Under the pieces are notes generated by a model. It was not told the DNA's origin. It saw only the letters and a program-made list of their open reading frames with translations, and searched no databases. From the NCBI GenBank assembly GCA_023387085.1, contig JAEWIL010000230.1:1-6293 (forward strand): a DNA stretch of 6,293 nucleotides, written 5' to 3'. Positions 5,972-6,293 of the stretch are shown one piece after another. Source of the stretch: Pseudomonadota bacterium. Its GTDB lineage: Bacteria > Pseudomonadota > Alphaproteobacteria > Sphingomonadales > Sphingomonadaceae. The translations under genes and the position numbers were made by a program. How positions within the stretch are numbered: the first letter of the stretch is position 1; each line of letters opens with the position of its first letter.

Positions 5972-6165
5972 ATTTGCCCCGGCGGCACCTCGCTTGGCCC
6001 GCGGCCGGGCTGGTCGATATCGCCGCCGCCGGGGCTGCCGGGGATTTCTTGCGGCTGGCCGGCGGGATCTTCGAGCGGGGTCGGCTGCACGGGCTTTTCC
6101 GGGGGCGATTGCGGTTCGATTGTGTCGGGCTTCGGCTTGGGAAGCGGGTCGGGGCCGTTGGTCAT
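5968..6165 (-). CDS. small proline-rich, probably disordered protein
   Basis: The 65-residue product has 19 prolines and no Cys, His, Phe, Trp or Tyr, with many Asp/Glu, Gln and Gly. It has neither signal peptide nor membrane segment, so it should be cytoplasmic and unfolded. Runs such as PLPKPKPDTIEPQSPPEKP and GRGPSEVPPGQI resemble short proline-rich hypothetical proteins I associate with sphingomonads; no function is known to me. A strong ribosome binding site (minus-strand GAGGAG, 6172-6177) lies at good spacing from the ATG at 6163-6165, which makes this frame much more credible than the longer Arg-rich frame overlapping it. It converges on the M48 cluster, and its TAG (5968-5970) overlaps the TAA of the 196-residue gene, so the two messages share their ends. 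Doubt remains because low-complexity GC-rich DNA readily opens such frames. Confidence 0.68.
   Translation of the reverse strand: MTNGPDPLPKPKPDTIEPQSPPEKPVQPTPLEDPAGQPQEIPGSPGGGDIDQPGRGPSEVPPGQI
5976..6035. repeat. perfect 11-bp inverted repeat at the convergent gene junction
   Basis: GCCCCGGCGGC (5976-5986) is exactly complemented by GCCGCCGGGGC (6025-6035). The 38-base loop itself contains a hairpin, GCCCG (5997-6001) with CGGGC (6006-6010) around CGGC. The structure lies inside the 3' end of the proline-rich minus-strand gene and starts five bases after the stop of the plus-strand cluster, where a transcript end would be expected from either side. No T-run follows on either strand, so it is not a textbook terminator. 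It may protect the 3' end or assist Rho. Repeated Pro and Gly codons could also produce it by chance. Confidence 0.35.
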
Positions 6166-6171
6166 GAGTTT

Positions 6172-6177
6172 CTCCTC
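6172..6177 (-). promoter_or_regulatory. strong ribosome binding site of the proline-rich protein gene
   Basis: Plus-strand CTCCTC reads GAGGAG on the minus strand. It sits six bases upstream of the minus-strand ATG at 6163-6165 and decides that start and frame. Confidence 0.65.
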
Positions 6178-6206
6178 GATTCCCCAACGAACGGGCGCGG
6201 GGCATG

Positions 6207-6231
6207 TTCCGCCTCCCGCATTCGGGCGGAA
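6207..6231. repeat. GC-rich stem-loop between the proline-rich gene and the outgoing promoter
   Basis: TTCCGCC (6207-6213) and GGCGGAA (6225-6231) are perfect 7-bp arms. An alternative pairing joins CCCG (6215-6218) with CGGG (6223-6226) around CATT. On the minus strand it would lie in the leader of the proline-rich gene; on the plus strand it lies upstream of the putative promoter. The function is not evident. Confidence 0.25.
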
Positions 6232-6248
6232 AAGGCGGCTTTGTGCCC

Positions 6249-6276
6249 TTGCCCTTGGCCGCGCGTCTGCTATAGC
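6249..6276 (+). promoter_or_regulatory. putative sigma-70 promoter reading out of the window
   Basis: TTGCCC (6249-6254) and TATAGC (6271-6276) are separated by 16 bases, a fair fit to the -35/-10 pattern, and a GCTATAG-type -10 is a frequent form in sphingomonads. Transcription would begin around 6283 and serve a plus-strand gene beyond the window. The -10 lies in the palindrome GCTATAGC (6269-6276), so it might also serve the minus-strand proline-rich gene with a leader of about 100 bases. The matching minus-strand -35 would fall at or beyond the window edge. Confidence 0.35.
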
Positions 6277-6293
6277 CCCGCGCGGCCCGCACG

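Overview
The window reads as chromosomal DNA of an alphaproteobacterium, most likely a sphingomonad (Sphingopyxis-like). It has high GC with strong G/C third-position bias, GatA and GatB of the alphaproteobacterial type, and a run of small secreted proteins of the kind common in sphingomonads. This assignment comes from recognising sequence style, not from a database search. No mobile element, CRISPR array, tRNA, rRNA or phage gene is visible.

Layout. Positions 1-2742 hold the end of a housekeeping operon: the 3' part of gatA, cut by the window edge, and complete gatB one base later. Together with gatC (not in the window) they encode the tRNA-dependent amidotransferase that converts misacylated Glu-tRNA(Gln), and where needed Asp-tRNA(Asn), to the correct aminoacyl-tRNA. 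After a short spacer with a good two-part stem-loop (2783-2816) comes a gene for a 160-residue secreted protein of unknown function (2834-3316). A 153-base spacer with two modest inverted repeats and no gene follows.

Positions 3470-5971 form a tight three-gene cluster. It encodes a 247-residue exported protein whose outline recalls CsgG/LpoB-type periplasmic proteins, an exported M48 zinc metalloprotease with a C-terminal TPR-like tail, and a 196-residue exported protein of unknown function. The first two genes overlap by ATGA and the last two are one base apart, so they are probably co-transcribed and translationally coupled. All three carry signal peptides, which points to a joint role in the periplasm or outer envelope. 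By analogy with BepA/LoiP-type M48 proteases this could be envelope protein quality control, but the substrate cannot be read from the sequence.

On the minus strand, 5968-6165 encodes a 65-residue proline-rich, probably disordered protein with a very good ribosome binding site. It converges on the three-gene cluster so closely that the two stop codons overlap. The last 130 bases hold its leader and, on the plus strand, a plausible sigma-70 promoter pointing out of the window.

The most interesting part is the three-gene envelope protease cluster with its unassigned partners. I see no evidence of a wholly new type of system.
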